Below, piece after piece: positions 1 through 7,469 of a DNA stretch of 64,000 nt. Every line of letters starts with the position of its first letter. Within the stretch, counting starts at the first letter, position 1. This stretch comes from UBA7446 sp024639165 (GTDB taxonomy: Bacteria; Bacteroidota; Bacteroidia; Flavobacteriales; Flavobacteriaceae). The stretch is from assembly GCA_024639165.1 (NCBI GenBank), contig JAHEIX010000003.1:124001-188000 (forward strand), written 5' to 3'. The translations under genes were made by a program, and so were the position numbers. The notes beneath the pieces were generated by a model. It was not told the origin of the DNA. It made no database searches and was given only the letters and a program-made list of their open reading frames with translations.

Positions 1-31
1 AAAATATAACGATCTAGCAGCGAAATTTTCA

Positions 32-676
32 TTAAAACCTATCGATGTAGTAATTTGGATAATCTGATGCCGAAAACACAAAGGTGTTTGTTGGAATTTC
101 TATATTGGTTTTAAAAGACCCTATGGTAAGCGTCGTTTCTGTTCCGTCATTCCCAACTTCAATTAGCTTGTAGATATTTTTTGTTTTGGTGTCTATGCCA
201 AGTAGTAAATAGGATGCCTGGGCATAAGTGTCTATGGGTATCAGCTTGATGTATTGAATTTTCCTGCCAGCATAAAGGGGTTGCAGAATGTCCCATTCAA
301 AACGATAGCCCTGGTTGTAGAATGAAAATATTTTAGAAGGACTTAAACCCTCGTCAAAACCATTACTTAGGGGTTCAATAAGCACTTCTTCGTTATCTGC
401 ATTTATGGTGTGTTTATTGATGCCATCACTAAGTTGTTCAATTCCCATAAGTTTGAGGAGGTAGGCATCTCCTTCAACTATTAACGAGCCTTTTTCTTTT
501 TGTTGTATCAATTCTTTTCTGTTGACCAATTCGTAAGTAAAGGTAATTGCAATATTGTTGAATTGCGCCAAATTTTCAGAAACCTCATCCAGTAAAGCTT
601 CGGCGCGCTGCTGTTCTTGCCCAAGCGTAATACTACTGAAGAGTAGGATTAAAAATACGTTAATTTGCTTTTTCAT
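32..676 (-). CDS. lolA: LolA-like outer-membrane lipoprotein carrier protein
   Basis: This 214-residue protein starts with a cleavable signal peptide (Lys-Lys near the N-terminus, a hydrophobic stretch to about residue 18, then Gly-Gln-Glu). The rest resembles the periplasmic LolA fold, with a segment near residues 20-60 typical of LolA N-termini and beta-rich repeats ending in a conserved Phe-rich C-terminus. The family carries lipoproteins across the periplasm from the LolCDE complex to the outer membrane. The start codon overlaps the 3' end of ftsK by 17 bases, so the two genes are probably cotranscribed, an order common in Flavobacteriia (family knowledge). LolA sequences diverge strongly, so the assignment rests on length, signal peptide and context. 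Confidence 0.75.
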   Translation of the reverse strand: MKKQINVFLILLFSSITLGQEQQRAEALLDEVSENLAQFNNIAITFTYELVNRKELIQQKEKGSLIVEGDAYLLKLMGIEQLSDGINKHTINADNEEVLIEPLSNGFDEGLSPSKIFSFYNQGYRFEWDILQPLYAGRKIQYIKLIPIDTYAQASYLLLGIDTKTKNIYKLIEVGNDGTETTLTIGSFKTNIEIPTNTFVFSASDYPNYYIDRF

Positions 677-2945
677 TTTCTAAAAATTCGTGGAGTGAAA
701 TAACATCTCGATACATTACCTCACGCGCCTTGCTTCCTTCAAACGGGCCTACAATACCAGCAGCTTCTAGTTGATCAATAATCCTTCCTGCTCTGTTGTA
801 GCCCAGTTTAAGTTTACGTTGCAAAAGCGATGCCGAACCTTGCTGCGCGTTTACAACTACTTCAGCAGCCTCTCTAAAAATGGGGTCTCTGTCTTCAATA
901 TTGTTGTCGCTACTTGTGCTACTCTCCTCAGAAGTATATTCGGGCAATAGATGTGCATCGGGGTAAGCACGTTGAGCCCCAATAAAATCCGTAAGTTTTT
1001 CTACTTCTGGAGTATCAACAAAGGCACATTGCAGCCTAATCAAGTTGTTTCCTTGAGTGAATAGCATGTCACCACGCCCAATAAGCTGATCTGCACCACC
1101 ACTGTCTAAAATGGTACGTGAATCTACTTTTGATGTTACTCTAAAGGCAATACGTGCCGGGAAATTGGCTTTTATCAATCCTGTAATGACATTCACAGAA
1201 GGACGTTGGGTAGCAATAATCAAATGTATGCCAATGGCTCTAGCCAACTGCGCAAGACGCGCAATGGGAGTTTCCACCTCTTTGCCTGCTGTCATGATCA
1301 AATCTGCAAATTCATCAATAACCAAAACAATATAGGGCAGGTATGCATGGCCGTCGTGTGGGTTTAGTCTACGGTCTTTAAACTTCGTGTTGTATTCCTT
1401 TATGTTGCGACACATGGCAGACTTAAGCATATCATAACGCTTGTCCATTTCAATACAGAGTGAATTCAAGGTATTGATAACTTGCTTGTTGTCTGTAATG
1501 ATGGCCTCTTCTGCATCGGGAAGTTTTGCCAAATAGTGTCGCTCAATTTTATTGAAAAGAGTAAGTTCCACCTTTTTTGGGTCGACAAGGACAAACTTAA
1601 TCTCTGCAGGATGCTTTTTGTACAATAGTGAAGTCAGAATCGCATTTAATCCAACAGACTTACCCTGACCAGTTGCACCTGCCATTAGTAAGTGAGGCAT
1701 CTTGGCCAAATCGACCACAAACGTTTCATTGCTGATGGTTTTTCCAAGTGCAAGGGGTAGTTCCATTTCCGCTTCTTGAAACTTTTTTGCCAAAATCACC
1801 GAGCGCATAGATACGATAGTTGCGTTCTTGTTGGGCACTTCAATTCCTACGGTTCCTTTTCCAGGAATAGGGGCAATGATTCGAATACCCAAGGCTGAAA
1901 GCGATAGTGCAATATCATCTTCTAGGTTTTTAATTTTGGACACCCGTACGCCAGCAGCAGGGACAATTTCATAGAGCGTTACCGTTGGACCAATAGTAGC
2001 CTTGATGTCGGCAATGCCAATTTGATAATTCTTTAGGGTATCAACTATGCGTTCTTTGTTTTCCTCAAGTTCTTGCTCGTTTATTGTGATACCTTCGTGT
2101 GGATAGCTTTTAAGCAAAGACTCGGTGGGGGAGCGAAAGTTTTTGAGTTCTAGCGTTGGGTCTACTTCGCCAAAATCTGCTACCAATTTCTTTGCTTTTT
2201 TTACGACCTCATCTTCCTCGGTTGTTTCAAGTGAAAGCTTGATGTCATCATCAGCTTGCTTAGCTGCTTTTATTGCAGCAGGCTTGGTTGCTTTTGGTGG
2301 TGCCTCTTTTTGATCTTTGTCAACATCAAATACCACTTGCGCAGGCGCTTCGGGCTCAGTAATTTCTTGGACATCCTCTTCGGGCTTGGGCGCTTTGCGT
2401 TTAAATAACTGAACTTCCTCAGGTTTCCATTTAAACTGATAGACCATGAAGGCAATAACGATAAGTAATAATATGCTAACGACACCAAACGGACCGATGT
2501 ATTGCAACATGAAAAGATTGCTTTCATAGCCAATGATACCGCTCAACAGCGGATTTTGTGGAAACAATAAGGCCATACTGACGGCAAGCCATAGTGCGAA
2601 AATAATAGTCCACATCCATCTTGAGGCCAACTTGCGTGTTGCCGTGTTGAAGAAGTTGCTTATTCCAGTAACGAGCAGCATTAGTGCCATAGCAAAGGCA
2701 CCGATTCCCATGCCCTGATATATAAATAAGTGGCTTAGGCTAGCTCCGAGCTTTCGAATGCTGTTTTCTACAACCACATCGCTACTACCCAAAACCGCAA
2801 GGGCACTTTGGTCTGTTTTCCAAGAACTGAAAAAGGAAACAAAAGCAATCAAGAGTAAGCCCGAGAAGAGAATACAAAAGGCTCCCCAAACGATTTGTTG
2901 TTGTCTACTTAATGCTTTGATGCGAAATTTAGATTTCTTGACCAT
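660..2945 (-). CDS. ftsK: FtsK/SpoIIIE-type DNA translocase
   Basis: Membrane-anchored DNA pump that moves chromosome ends through the closing septum. Four hydrophobic segments occupy roughly residues 15-175, followed by a charged linker, the alpha/beta motor and a C-terminal winged-helix gamma domain (about 695-755). The Walker A motif GATGQGKS lies near residues 423-430, Walker B is VLVIDEFADL, and the conserved IIATQRPSVNVITG motif is present. I chose the ATG at 2945 (Met-Val-Lys-Lys), giving 761 residues. An upstream TTG and ATG lie inside or before the predicted -7 box at 2955-2962 and so would not be transcribed. The linker is shorter than in E. coli FtsK, as usual in Bacteroidota. lolA follows directly. 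Confidence 0.95.
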   Translation of the reverse strand: MVKKSKFRIKALSRQQQIVWGAFCILFSGLLLIAFVSFFSSWKTDQSALAVLGSSDVVVENSIRKLGASLSHLFIYQGMGIGAFAMALMLLVTGISNFFNTATRKLASRWMWTIIFALWLAVSMALLFPQNPLLSGIIGYESNLFMLQYIGPFGVVSILLLIVIAFMVYQFKWKPEEVQLFKRKAPKPEEDVQEITEPEAPAQVVFDVDKDQKEAPPKATKPAAIKAAKQADDDIKLSLETTEEDEVVKKAKKLVADFGEVDPTLELKNFRSPTESLLKSYPHEGITINEQELEENKERIVDTLKNYQIGIADIKATIGPTVTLYEIVPAAGVRVSKIKNLEDDIALSLSALGIRIIAPIPGKGTVGIEVPNKNATIVSMRSVILAKKFQEAEMELPLALGKTISNETFVVDLAKMPHLLMAGATGQGKSVGLNAILTSLLYKKHPAEIKFVLVDPKKVELTLFNKIERHYLAKLPDAEEAIITDNKQVINTLNSLCIEMDKRYDMLKSAMCRNIKEYNTKFKDRRLNPHDGHAYLPYIVLVIDEFADLIMTAGKEVETPIARLAQLARAIGIHLIIATQRPSVNVITGLIKANFPARIAFRVTSKVDSRTILDSGGADQLIGRGDMLFTQGNNLIRLQCAFVDTPEVEKLTDFIGAQRAYPDAHLLPEYTSEESSTSSDNNIEDRDPIFREAAEVVVNAQQGSASLLQRKLKLGYNRAGRIIDQLEAAGIVGPFEGSKAREVMYRDVISLHEFLENEKAN

Positions 2946-2954
2946 ATGCAACAT

Positions 2955-2962
2955 CAAAAATA
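2955..2962 (-). promoter_or_regulatory. -7 promoter box of ftsK
   Basis: TATTTTTG on the minus strand matches the Bacteroidota -7 consensus TAnnTTTG. It begins just after the T-tract of the upstream terminator and lies 9 bases before the chosen ftsK ATG, predicting a leader of about 5 nt. No convincing -33 TTTG was seen. Confidence 0.45.
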
Positions 2963-2969
2963 CAATAAA

Positions 2970-2995
2970 AAAACCCGATATCGCTATCGGGTTTT
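2970..2995 (-). terminator. Intrinsic terminator of the prx-trx-DUF6952 operon
   Basis: A perfect 11-bp stem (AAAACCCGATA paired with TATCGGGTTTT, 4-base loop) is followed on the minus strand by a T-rich tract. It sits between the DUF6952 stop codon and ftsK, so it should end the peroxiredoxin operon. Confidence 0.85.
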
Positions 2996-3013
2996 GTTCT
3001 CGTCTTGAATGGT

Positions 3014-3271
3014 TTACTTATCTATTGATCCAAGTACGCGCTTCATAAAGTCATTCAAGGCTTGTTTAGGCGCAACACCTTCTTGAATTTTCTTGTTTAC
3101 TTCGAGAGCGCCATACATATTGGAAATAAGCTCTCCAATAACATCAAGTTCCTCTTCCTTGAGTGATGCCACCTCGGTGAGCGATTCTAACGTTTCTGCA
3201 GCTTCCACTACAAAATCTTCATCGTTTTCCTGAATAAATTCAGTTAGATGTTTAATTATCGGTAACTTCAT
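3014..3271 (-). CDS. Small DUF6952-like protein
   Basis: This is an 85-residue, strongly acidic, helix-rich protein without signal peptide or cysteines. I start it at the ATG at 3271 (Met-Lys-Leu-Pro-Ile-Ile), because a longer reading would need a TTG eight codons upstream. The start overlaps the thioredoxin gene by 20 bases, which suggests translational coupling. The protein resembles the small conserved family I know as DUF6952, found beside thioredoxin genes in Flavobacteriia. No biochemical function is known to me. Its position as third gene of a peroxiredoxin-thioredoxin operon suggests a partner in peroxide defence, but that is inference from context only. Confidence 0.75.
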   Translation of the reverse strand: MKLPIIKHLTEFIQENDEDFVVEAAETLESLTEVASLKEEELDVIGELISNMYGALEVNKKIQEGVAPKQALNDFMKRVLGSIDK

Positions 3272-3566
3272 TAACAAAAGATTGCAATACGTCAAGTTTG
3301 TTTGTCTGCACTTGATTTACAAATGCGCCCTGCTTAAAGCCAGCGAAAGTGGGTAAGTTGTCCACATTAGCAAGTTTTCTAGATGCTGGGTTTTTTTCTG
3401 CGTCAACCAACACAAAATAAGCATTCGGATTTTCTGCAGCCATTTTCTTAAACTTTGGCTTCATGATGCGGCAATTGCCACACCAGCCTGCAGAATACTG
3501 TACCAATACCGTATCGTGGGCAGCTAAAATTTCAGCCAAATTATCGTCTGTCAGCTCGTTAATCAT
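3252..3566 (-). CDS. Thioredoxin-family protein
   Basis: This 104-residue single-domain thioredoxin has the active-site motif WCGNC at residues 28-32 (Cys29, Cys32), with Gly-Asn between the cysteines instead of the classical Gly-Pro. The conserved cis-Pro sits in the NLPTF segment, and an NPNAYFVLVDAEKNP stretch forms the central strand. There is no signal peptide, so it should be cytoplasmic. It lies 1 base downstream of the peroxiredoxin gene and overlaps the DUF6952 gene. The natural inference is that it re-reduces that peroxiredoxin. Confidence 0.9.
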   Translation of the reverse strand: MINELTDDNLAEILAAHDTVLVQYSAGWCGNCRIMKPKFKKMAAENPNAYFVLVDAEKNPASRKLANVDNLPTFAGFKQGAFVNQVQTNKLDVLQSFVNEVTDN

Positions 3567-3567
3567 C

Positions 3568-4206
3568 TTATTTTTTACTTAAATATGACGCAACGCTGTC
3601 GCTTGTTGCATTGATTGCCTCACTGCCTTCTTCCCAGTTTGCTGGACATACCTCACCGTGCTTCTGGTTGTGTGCTAGCGCATCCACAATTCTAATAAAC
3701 TCAGCAACATTACGACCGATGGGCTTGTTGTTTACACCTTCGTGTTGTACAATACCGTCTTCGTCAATCAGGTAAGTGGCACGGTTGGGCACATTATCGC
3801 CTTCCATAAGTACAGCATCGTATTCGTCGCTATACGTATGGTCAGTACCGTCTAAAATACCGAGGATGGTAGATAAGTTACGGTTGCTGTCCGCAAGGAG
3901 GTTGTAGGTCACGCCTTCAATGCCGCCATTGTCTTTGGGTGTGTTTAGCCACGCAAAGTGTACTTCTGCGGTGTCACAAGATGCGCCAATTACAATAGTG
4001 TTGCGCTTCTCAAATTCAGAAAGCGCTTCTTGAAACGCATGAAGTTCGGTAGGACATACGTATGTAAAGTCTTTAGGATACCAGAACAACAATACCTTTT
4101 TCTTGTTGTTTACGGCTTCCTCTAGCACGTTTATTTGAATGGTGTCACCCATTTCATTCATTGCGTTTACTGTTAAATCTGGGAATTTTTTTCCTACAAT
4201 AGCCAT
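3568..4206 (-). CDS. Typical 2-Cys peroxiredoxin (AhpC/Prx1 type)
   Basis: Thiol peroxidase that reduces hydrogen peroxide and organic hydroperoxides. The peroxidatic Cys51 lies in DFTYVCPTEL and the resolving Cys187 in the C-terminal EVCPANW motif, both intact. At 212 residues it is the usual length for the AhpC/Prx1 branch. It is cytoplasmic, without signal peptide. As first gene of the operon it is followed by a thioredoxin one base downstream, which probably supplies electrons, since no ahpF is nearby. A -7 box at 4232-4239 predicts a leader of about 21 nt. Confidence 0.93.
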   Translation of the reverse strand: MAIVGKKFPDLTVNAMNEMGDTIQINVLEEAVNNKKKVLLFWYPKDFTYVCPTELHAFQEALSEFEKRNTIVIGASCDTAEVHFAWLNTPKDNGGIEGVTYNLLADSNRNLSTILGILDGTDHTYSDEYDAVLMEGDNVPNRATYLIDEDGIVQHEGVNNKPIGRNVAEFIRIVDALAHNQKHGEVCPANWEEGSEAINATSDSVASYLSKK

Positions 4207-4231
4207 AATATTTTGTTTTTTGTTTGATCTT

Positions 4232-4239
4232 CAAAATTA
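4232..4239 (-). promoter_or_regulatory. -7 promoter box of the peroxiredoxin operon
   Basis: TAATTTTG on the minus strand matches TAnnTTTG and lies 26 bases upstream of the peroxiredoxin ATG. No clear -33 element is visible. Confidence 0.4.
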
Positions 4240-4307
4240 AACAATTAAGCAGCACTAATGGAATTCTAATATTTTAATTATTTATCTAATGATAACAATT
4301 CTTGATG

Positions 4308-5741
4308 CTAGGAATTCAGTTCCTTTATTTTATGTCTAATAGCAGCAACCAGCAGTGTGGTAAATGGACTTAACCAATTAAAAATAGCGTAAATAAAATA
4401 ATCTGCAACAGAAACGCCCAATACACCAGATTGATAGGCACCACAAGTATTCCATGGCACTAGAACAGAAGTAACCGTACCCGAGTCTTCTAGTGTACGA
4501 CTTAAATTTTCAGGTGCTAAACCGCGATCTTTATAGGCTTGCTGGAACATTTTTCCGGGCACCACCAAAGACAGGTATTGATCAGAGGCCGTAACGTTGA
4601 TGGCCAAACAGGAAACAATTGTGCTGGCAAACAATTGAAAGGTCGATTCTGCCCAACTCAATAGGGCTGCGCTAATTGCCTTCAATGCACCAATGGCATC
4701 CATAATACCGCCGAAAACCATGGCACATATGATCAACCAAATGGTTCCAAGCATACCGCTCATGCCCCCAGATTGAAACAGGTCGTTTAACATCGGATTA
4801 CTTGTTTCTATGGCTGTTGAAATCGTAATGGTGTCCATAATAACCTTATACCCAGCAGTCATATCAAGGGCAGCTACGCCAGCGAGTTCAGCCAGTAAGG
4901 GTTGTTGAAATAGCAATGCAAAAATGGCACCTAGCAAGGTGCCAATAAGGAGTGCCACCAATGGCGGTGTTTTACGTGCAATAAGAACAACTACAACGAC
5001 GGGAACAGCAAATAGCAGTGGGCTGATGCTAAAGCGCTCTTTGATGGCCAATAGCAGTGGTTCTGTTTGCGCCACGGCATTAGTATCTTGTGTAAAGCCA
5101 ATAATGATAAATAGCACAAGCGTTACCAATATGGTGGGAACGGTTGTGATGGTCATATATCGTATGTGTGAAAATAATTCTCCGCCTGCCATGGCAGGTG
5201 CAAGGTTGGTCGTGTCGCTTAGGGGCGACATCTTATCTCCAAAATAGGCTCCTGAAATAACGGCACCAGCAATCATACCAACAGGGAGTCCCATGGCTTT
5301 TCCTATACCAATGAGCGCAATACCCACGGTTGCTGAAGTGGTCCAGCTGCTTCCTGTGGCTAAAGAAATAAGCGCGCAAATAATGATACAGGCAGCTAAG
5401 AAAAAGGTAGGGTGCAGTATTTGAAGTCCGTAATAAATCATGGCGGGAATGATGCCGCTAACCAGCCAAGTTCCTGCTAAGGCACCCACAAATAATAAGA
5501 TAAGTATGGCACCCGTAACGGATTTGAGGTTTTCTGCTACTTGCAGCAGCATGTCTTTATAGCGTATTTTTTGTCCAAAGCCCACGATGGCTGCAACAGC
5601 ACCCCCAAGAAGTAATATAAATTGGTTGGAACCGCCCAAGGCATCATCTCCATAAATGCTCACATTTAGTGAAAGTAACAAGACCAATGCGATTATGGGG
5701 AGCATGGCCAAACGTAGGGATAGGGTGTTGTTTTGTTTCAT
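4308..5741 (-). CDS. nhaC: Na+/H+ antiporter, NhaC family
   Basis: This 477-residue integral membrane protein has about 11-12 hydrophobic segments across its length. The stretch SGAYFGDKMSPLSDTTNLAPA and the C-terminal half containing TASDQYLSLVVPGKMF and LEDSGTVTSVLVPWNTCGAY are hallmarks of the NhaC family, which exchanges sodium (or organic anions) for protons at the inner membrane. It stands alone on the minus strand, divergent from lpd. A 10-bp palindrome GTAATATTAC at 5749-5758 lies directly upstream of its start and could be a regulatory site, though short AT palindromes also occur by chance. Substrate specificity within the family cannot be read from the sequence. Confidence 0.9.
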   Translation of the reverse strand: MKQNNTLSLRLAMLPIIALVLLLSLNVSIYGDDALGGSNQFILLLGGAVAAIVGFGQKIRYKDMLLQVAENLKSVTGAILILLFVGALAGTWLVSGIIPAMIYYGLQILHPTFFLAACIIICALISLATGSSWTTSATVGIALIGIGKAMGLPVGMIAGAVISGAYFGDKMSPLSDTTNLAPAMAGGELFSHIRYMTITTVPTILVTLVLFIIIGFTQDTNAVAQTEPLLLAIKERFSISPLLFAVPVVVVVLIARKTPPLVALLIGTLLGAIFALLFQQPLLAELAGVAALDMTAGYKVIMDTITISTAIETSNPMLNDLFQSGGMSGMLGTIWLIICAMVFGGIMDAIGALKAISAALLSWAESTFQLFASTIVSCLAINVTASDQYLSLVVPGKMFQQAYKDRGLAPENLSRTLEDSGTVTSVLVPWNTCGAYQSGVLGVSVADYFIYAIFNWLSPFTTLLVAAIRHKIKELNS

Positions 5742-5784
5742 TTGTAATGTAATATTACGATTTTGTATTGATTAGGTATTTTAC

Positions 5785-5817
5785 TTTGCTAAATATACTT
5801 ACATACCCGTACATTTG
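5785..5817 (+). promoter_or_regulatory. Promoter of lpd (-33 TTTG and -7 TACATTTG)
   Basis: TTTG at 5785-5788 and TACATTTG at 5810-5817 match the Bacteroidota promoter consensus with a 21-base spacer. The predicted transcript begins near 5822, leaving about 12 nt before the lpd ATG. Confidence 0.55.
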
Positions 5818-5833
5818 TAACAAATTTAGTTAA

Positions 5834-7234
5834 ATGAATCAATTTGATGTTGCCGTAATTGGATCTGGTCCCGGGGGCTATGTTGCCGCCATCCGCTGCG
5901 CACAACTGGGAATGAAAACTGCCCTAATCGAAAAAGAAGCTACTTTAGGAGGAACCTGCCTTAATGTGGGGTGCATCCCCTCTAAATCCTTGTTGGATTC
6001 TTCACATCACTACGAAACTGCTACCAAAGACTTTGCTGCACATGGCATAGATGTCAAAGGAGCTATTGAGGTTAATTTTCCTCAAATGATTGCACGCAAG
6101 CGCGAAGTGGTAGCTACTACCGTCAAAGGCATTGATTATTTGATGGACAAGAATAAAATTACCGTACTAAAGGGGTTAGGCGCTTTTGAAGACGCAACCC
6201 ATATCAAAATTACGGGCAAGGATGCCCAGGTCATTGAGGCCAAAAACACCATTATTGCTACAGGATCAACACCTGGAAGCTTGCCCTTTATTGATGTAGA
6301 CAAAGAACGCGTTATTACATCTACTGAAGCCTTAGAGCTTGCCGAAATCCCTAAGCATCTTGTGGTTATTGGTGGTGGCGTGATTGGACTAGAGCTAGGA
6401 CAGGTTTACCGCCGATTGGGCGCTGAGGTTAGTGTTATTGAGTATGCAGACCGTATTAGTCCGGTACTAGACGCGGCACTTTCCAAAGAATTGATGAAAG
6501 TAATGAAAAAGCAAGGGGTTAAATTCCAACTTTCACATCAGGTCACGGCCGTTGACCGTAAAGGCGATACGGTAAACGTAACTGCAAACGACAAAAAAGG
6601 CGTTGCCCAAACTTTTGAAGGCGATTATTGTTTGGTATCTGTGGGTCGTAGGGCCTATACCAACGGACTAAATGCCGAAGCTGCAGGTGTTGTGCTTAAC
6701 GACCGAGGGCAGGTTGAAGTAAACAACCAGCTCCAAACGACCGCTGCAAACATATACGCCATAGGCGATGTGGTGCGTGGAGCTATGTTGGCACATAAGG
6801 CTGAAGAAGAAGGGGTACTGGTTGCGGAGTTTATTGCAGGTCAGAAACCACATATCGATTATAACCTTATTCCAAACGTTATTTATACTTGGCCAGAAGT
6901 AGCTTCTGTTGGTAAGACAGAAGAAGAGCTTAAGGCTGCGGGTATTGCTTTTAAAAAAGGGCAGTTTCCCATGCGTGCATTAGGACGCTCCAGAGCCAGT
7001 ATGGATACGGACGGATTTATTAAAATCTTGGCTCATGCCGAAACGGATGAGATTTTGGGCGTACATATGATAGGTGCGCGCGCAGCCGACCTGATTACAG
7101 AAGCAGTTACGGCCATGGAATTCCGTGCATCTGCCGAGGACTTGGCCCGAATGAGCCATGCGCACCCCACCTATGCTGAGGCCATTAAGGAAGCCGCACT
7201 TGCCGCTACCGAAGATCGTGCCTTGCATATTTAG
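5834..7234 (+). CDS. lpd: Dihydrolipoyl dehydrogenase
   Basis: E3 component shared by the pyruvate and 2-oxoglutarate dehydrogenase complexes and the glycine cleavage system. It reoxidises dihydrolipoamide using FAD and NAD+. The FAD-binding GSGPGGYVAA motif is at the N-terminus, the redox-active disulfide Cys42/Cys47 lies in GGTCLNVGC, and the NAD-binding GGGVIGLELG motif is near residue 180. The C-terminal HAHPTYAEA motif carries the catalytic His. At 466 residues it is normal length and cytoplasmic. It is monocistronic, with no E1 or E2 gene nearby, so a general E3 used by several complexes is likely. Confidence 0.96.
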   Translation: MNQFDVAVIGSGPGGYVAAIRCAQLGMKTALIEKEATLGGTCLNVGCIPSKSLLDSSHHYETATKDFAAHGIDVKGAIEVNFPQMIARKREVVATTVKGIDYLMDKNKITVLKGLGAFEDATHIKITGKDAQVIEAKNTIIATGSTPGSLPFIDVDKERVITSTEALELAEIPKHLVVIGGGVIGLELGQVYRRLGAEVSVIEYADRISPVLDAALSKELMKVMKKQGVKFQLSHQVTAVDRKGDTVNVTANDKKGVAQTFEGDYCLVSVGRRAYTNGLNAEAAGVVLNDRGQVEVNNQLQTTAANIYAIGDVVRGAMLAHKAEEEGVLVAEFIAGQKPHIDYNLIPNVIYTWPEVASVGKTEEELKAAGIAFKKGQFPMRALGRSRASMDTDGFIKILAHAETDEILGVHMIGARAADLITEAVTAMEFRASAEDLARMSHAHPTYAEAIKEAALAATEDRALHI

Positions 7235-7469
7235 GTTTGCATTTTTTGGGTATTAACATGAGGCGTTACCGGAGGGCTTTTTTTATTCTTTAACTTTTTT
7301 CTTTTTTACAGTTTAGGGGTTTTAATATGCACACCTGCCTTGAGGCTCTGAATGGATGCGTATAACCTCACAGTTAAAACCAATTAACCACAATATTATT
7401 TTCCTTTTGTATAGGTCATGTATTGGTGCTTTCCTTTATTTAGAATATGGTTTATTATAATTTTAAAGC

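Noticed and set aside
5749..5758. GTAATATTAC palindrome upstream of nhaC as a defined operator
   Set aside because: Ten A/T-rich bases occur often by chance and no second copy was seen.
7235..7469. Terminator or RNA after lpd
   Set aside because: A T-tract is present near 7279 but the preceding bases form no convincing stem, and no tRNA-like or family RNA pattern was seen.
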